NCBI GenBank assembly: GCA_938048505.1
Contig: CALIUX010000066.1
Coordinates: forward strand, 1 to 6,466
Direction of reading: 5' to 3'
DNA: 6,466 nt
Source of the DNA: an uncultured Pseudomonadales bacterium
GTDB lineage: Bacteria; Pseudomonadota; Gammaproteobacteria; Pseudomonadales; Cellvibrionaceae
The position numbers were made by a program, and so were the translations under genes. The notes below the pieces were generated by a model that was given only the letters and a program-made list of their open reading frames with translations, did not search any database and was not told the DNA's origin. This document shows positions 6,282 through 6,466 of the stretch, one piece after another; the first letter of the stretch is position 1, and every line of letters begins with the position of its first letter.

Positions 6282-6466
6282 AAAGTAGATCTATTAGGAT
6301 AAATAAAATTAAAATACAGGGTAGAAAGAAAGGTTATAGTTTAGGCGTTACACTATGGAATAAAGCGTTACACTATGCTTTAACACTCTATATTATGCTG
6401 CTGAAGGCTATTAAACCAAATCTCGATCACTGATCTTCAACTCACAGATACAAGGCATCCGTCATG
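6282..6466. other. Upstream region of the transporter gene, to window edge
   Basis: This non-coding stretch precedes the minus-strand transporter. Besides the 13-base direct repeats at 6345-6377 it holds a palindrome, GATCA-C-TGATC (6425-6435), a possible operator. The last three bases are ATG, 8 bases after AAGG (6452-6455), so a divergent plus-strand gene might start at 6464. Nothing of its protein is visible, so this is not called as a gene. No convincing promoter is seen for the transporter. Confidence 0.45.
6345..6377. repeat. Two perfect 13-base direct repeats upstream of the transporter
   Basis: GCGTTACACTATG occurs at 6345-6357 and 6365-6377, with a 20-base period. A looser relative, TAACACTCTAT, follows at 6381-6391. 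Paired direct repeats some 65-95 bases upstream of a start codon (minus-strand gene at 6281) are typical of activator or response-regulator binding sites. The protein that would bind is unknown. Confidence 0.6.

Noticed and set aside
5875..6288. 137-codon plus-strand frame opposite the TSUP gene
   Set aside because: It is the antisense shadow of a well-supported membrane protein. Its Lys/Arg/Pro-rich content is what the reverse of hydrophobic codons gives.
6333..6360. Possible minus-strand promoter TTCCAT - 16 bases - TATAAC for the TSUP gene
   Set aside because: The -35 element matches consensus at only two positions, so the -10-like word alone is not enough.
6442..6465. Short minus-strand frame ending in TGA at the right edge (possible tail of another gene)
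   Set aside because: Only seven codons are visible and no protein feature can be judged.

Overview
The window looks like chromosome of a Gram-negative, probably gammaproteobacterial, environmental bacterium. The reasons are a CheB/CheR hybrid sensor, a multidomain c-di-GMP enzyme and a TSUP-family membrane protein, in moderately AT-rich coding sequence with very AT-rich spacers. I cannot name the genus. No tRNA, rRNA, CRISPR array, insertion sequence or prophage structural gene is visible.

Layout. Positions 1-1254 (minus strand) hold the N-terminal 418 residues of a CheB methylesterase-CheR methyltransferase fusion. It starts at a TTG codon and runs off the left edge. After a 248-base spacer, positions 1503-4166 (minus) encode an 887-residue GAF-PAS-PAS-GGDEF-EAL protein for cyclic-di-GMP turnover. 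A 602-base AT-rich spacer (4167-4768) follows. It carries a good sigma70-like promoter for the c-di-GMP gene, short direct and inverted repeats, and a hairpin with a run of eight T on the plus strand. Positions 4769-5299 (plus) encode a small, very basic protein in which I see three diverged helix-turn-helix-like units. A strong intrinsic terminator (5390-5440) closes that gene. Positions 5526-6281 (minus) encode a TSUP/TauE-SafE family membrane protein. The last 185 bases are its upstream region, with a perfect 13-bp direct repeat.

How the genes relate. The two left-hand genes are both signalling proteins on the same strand: one links receptor-methylation-type chemistry to further (unseen) output domains, the other makes and/or breaks c-di-GMP. 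The spacing suggests separate promoters rather than one tight operon. The basic protein and the transporter converge on each other and look functionally independent of the signalling pair. No classical defence or mobile system is evident. The least explained parts are the three-unit basic protein and the structured spacer upstream of it, which may hold a small RNA or an attenuated leader.
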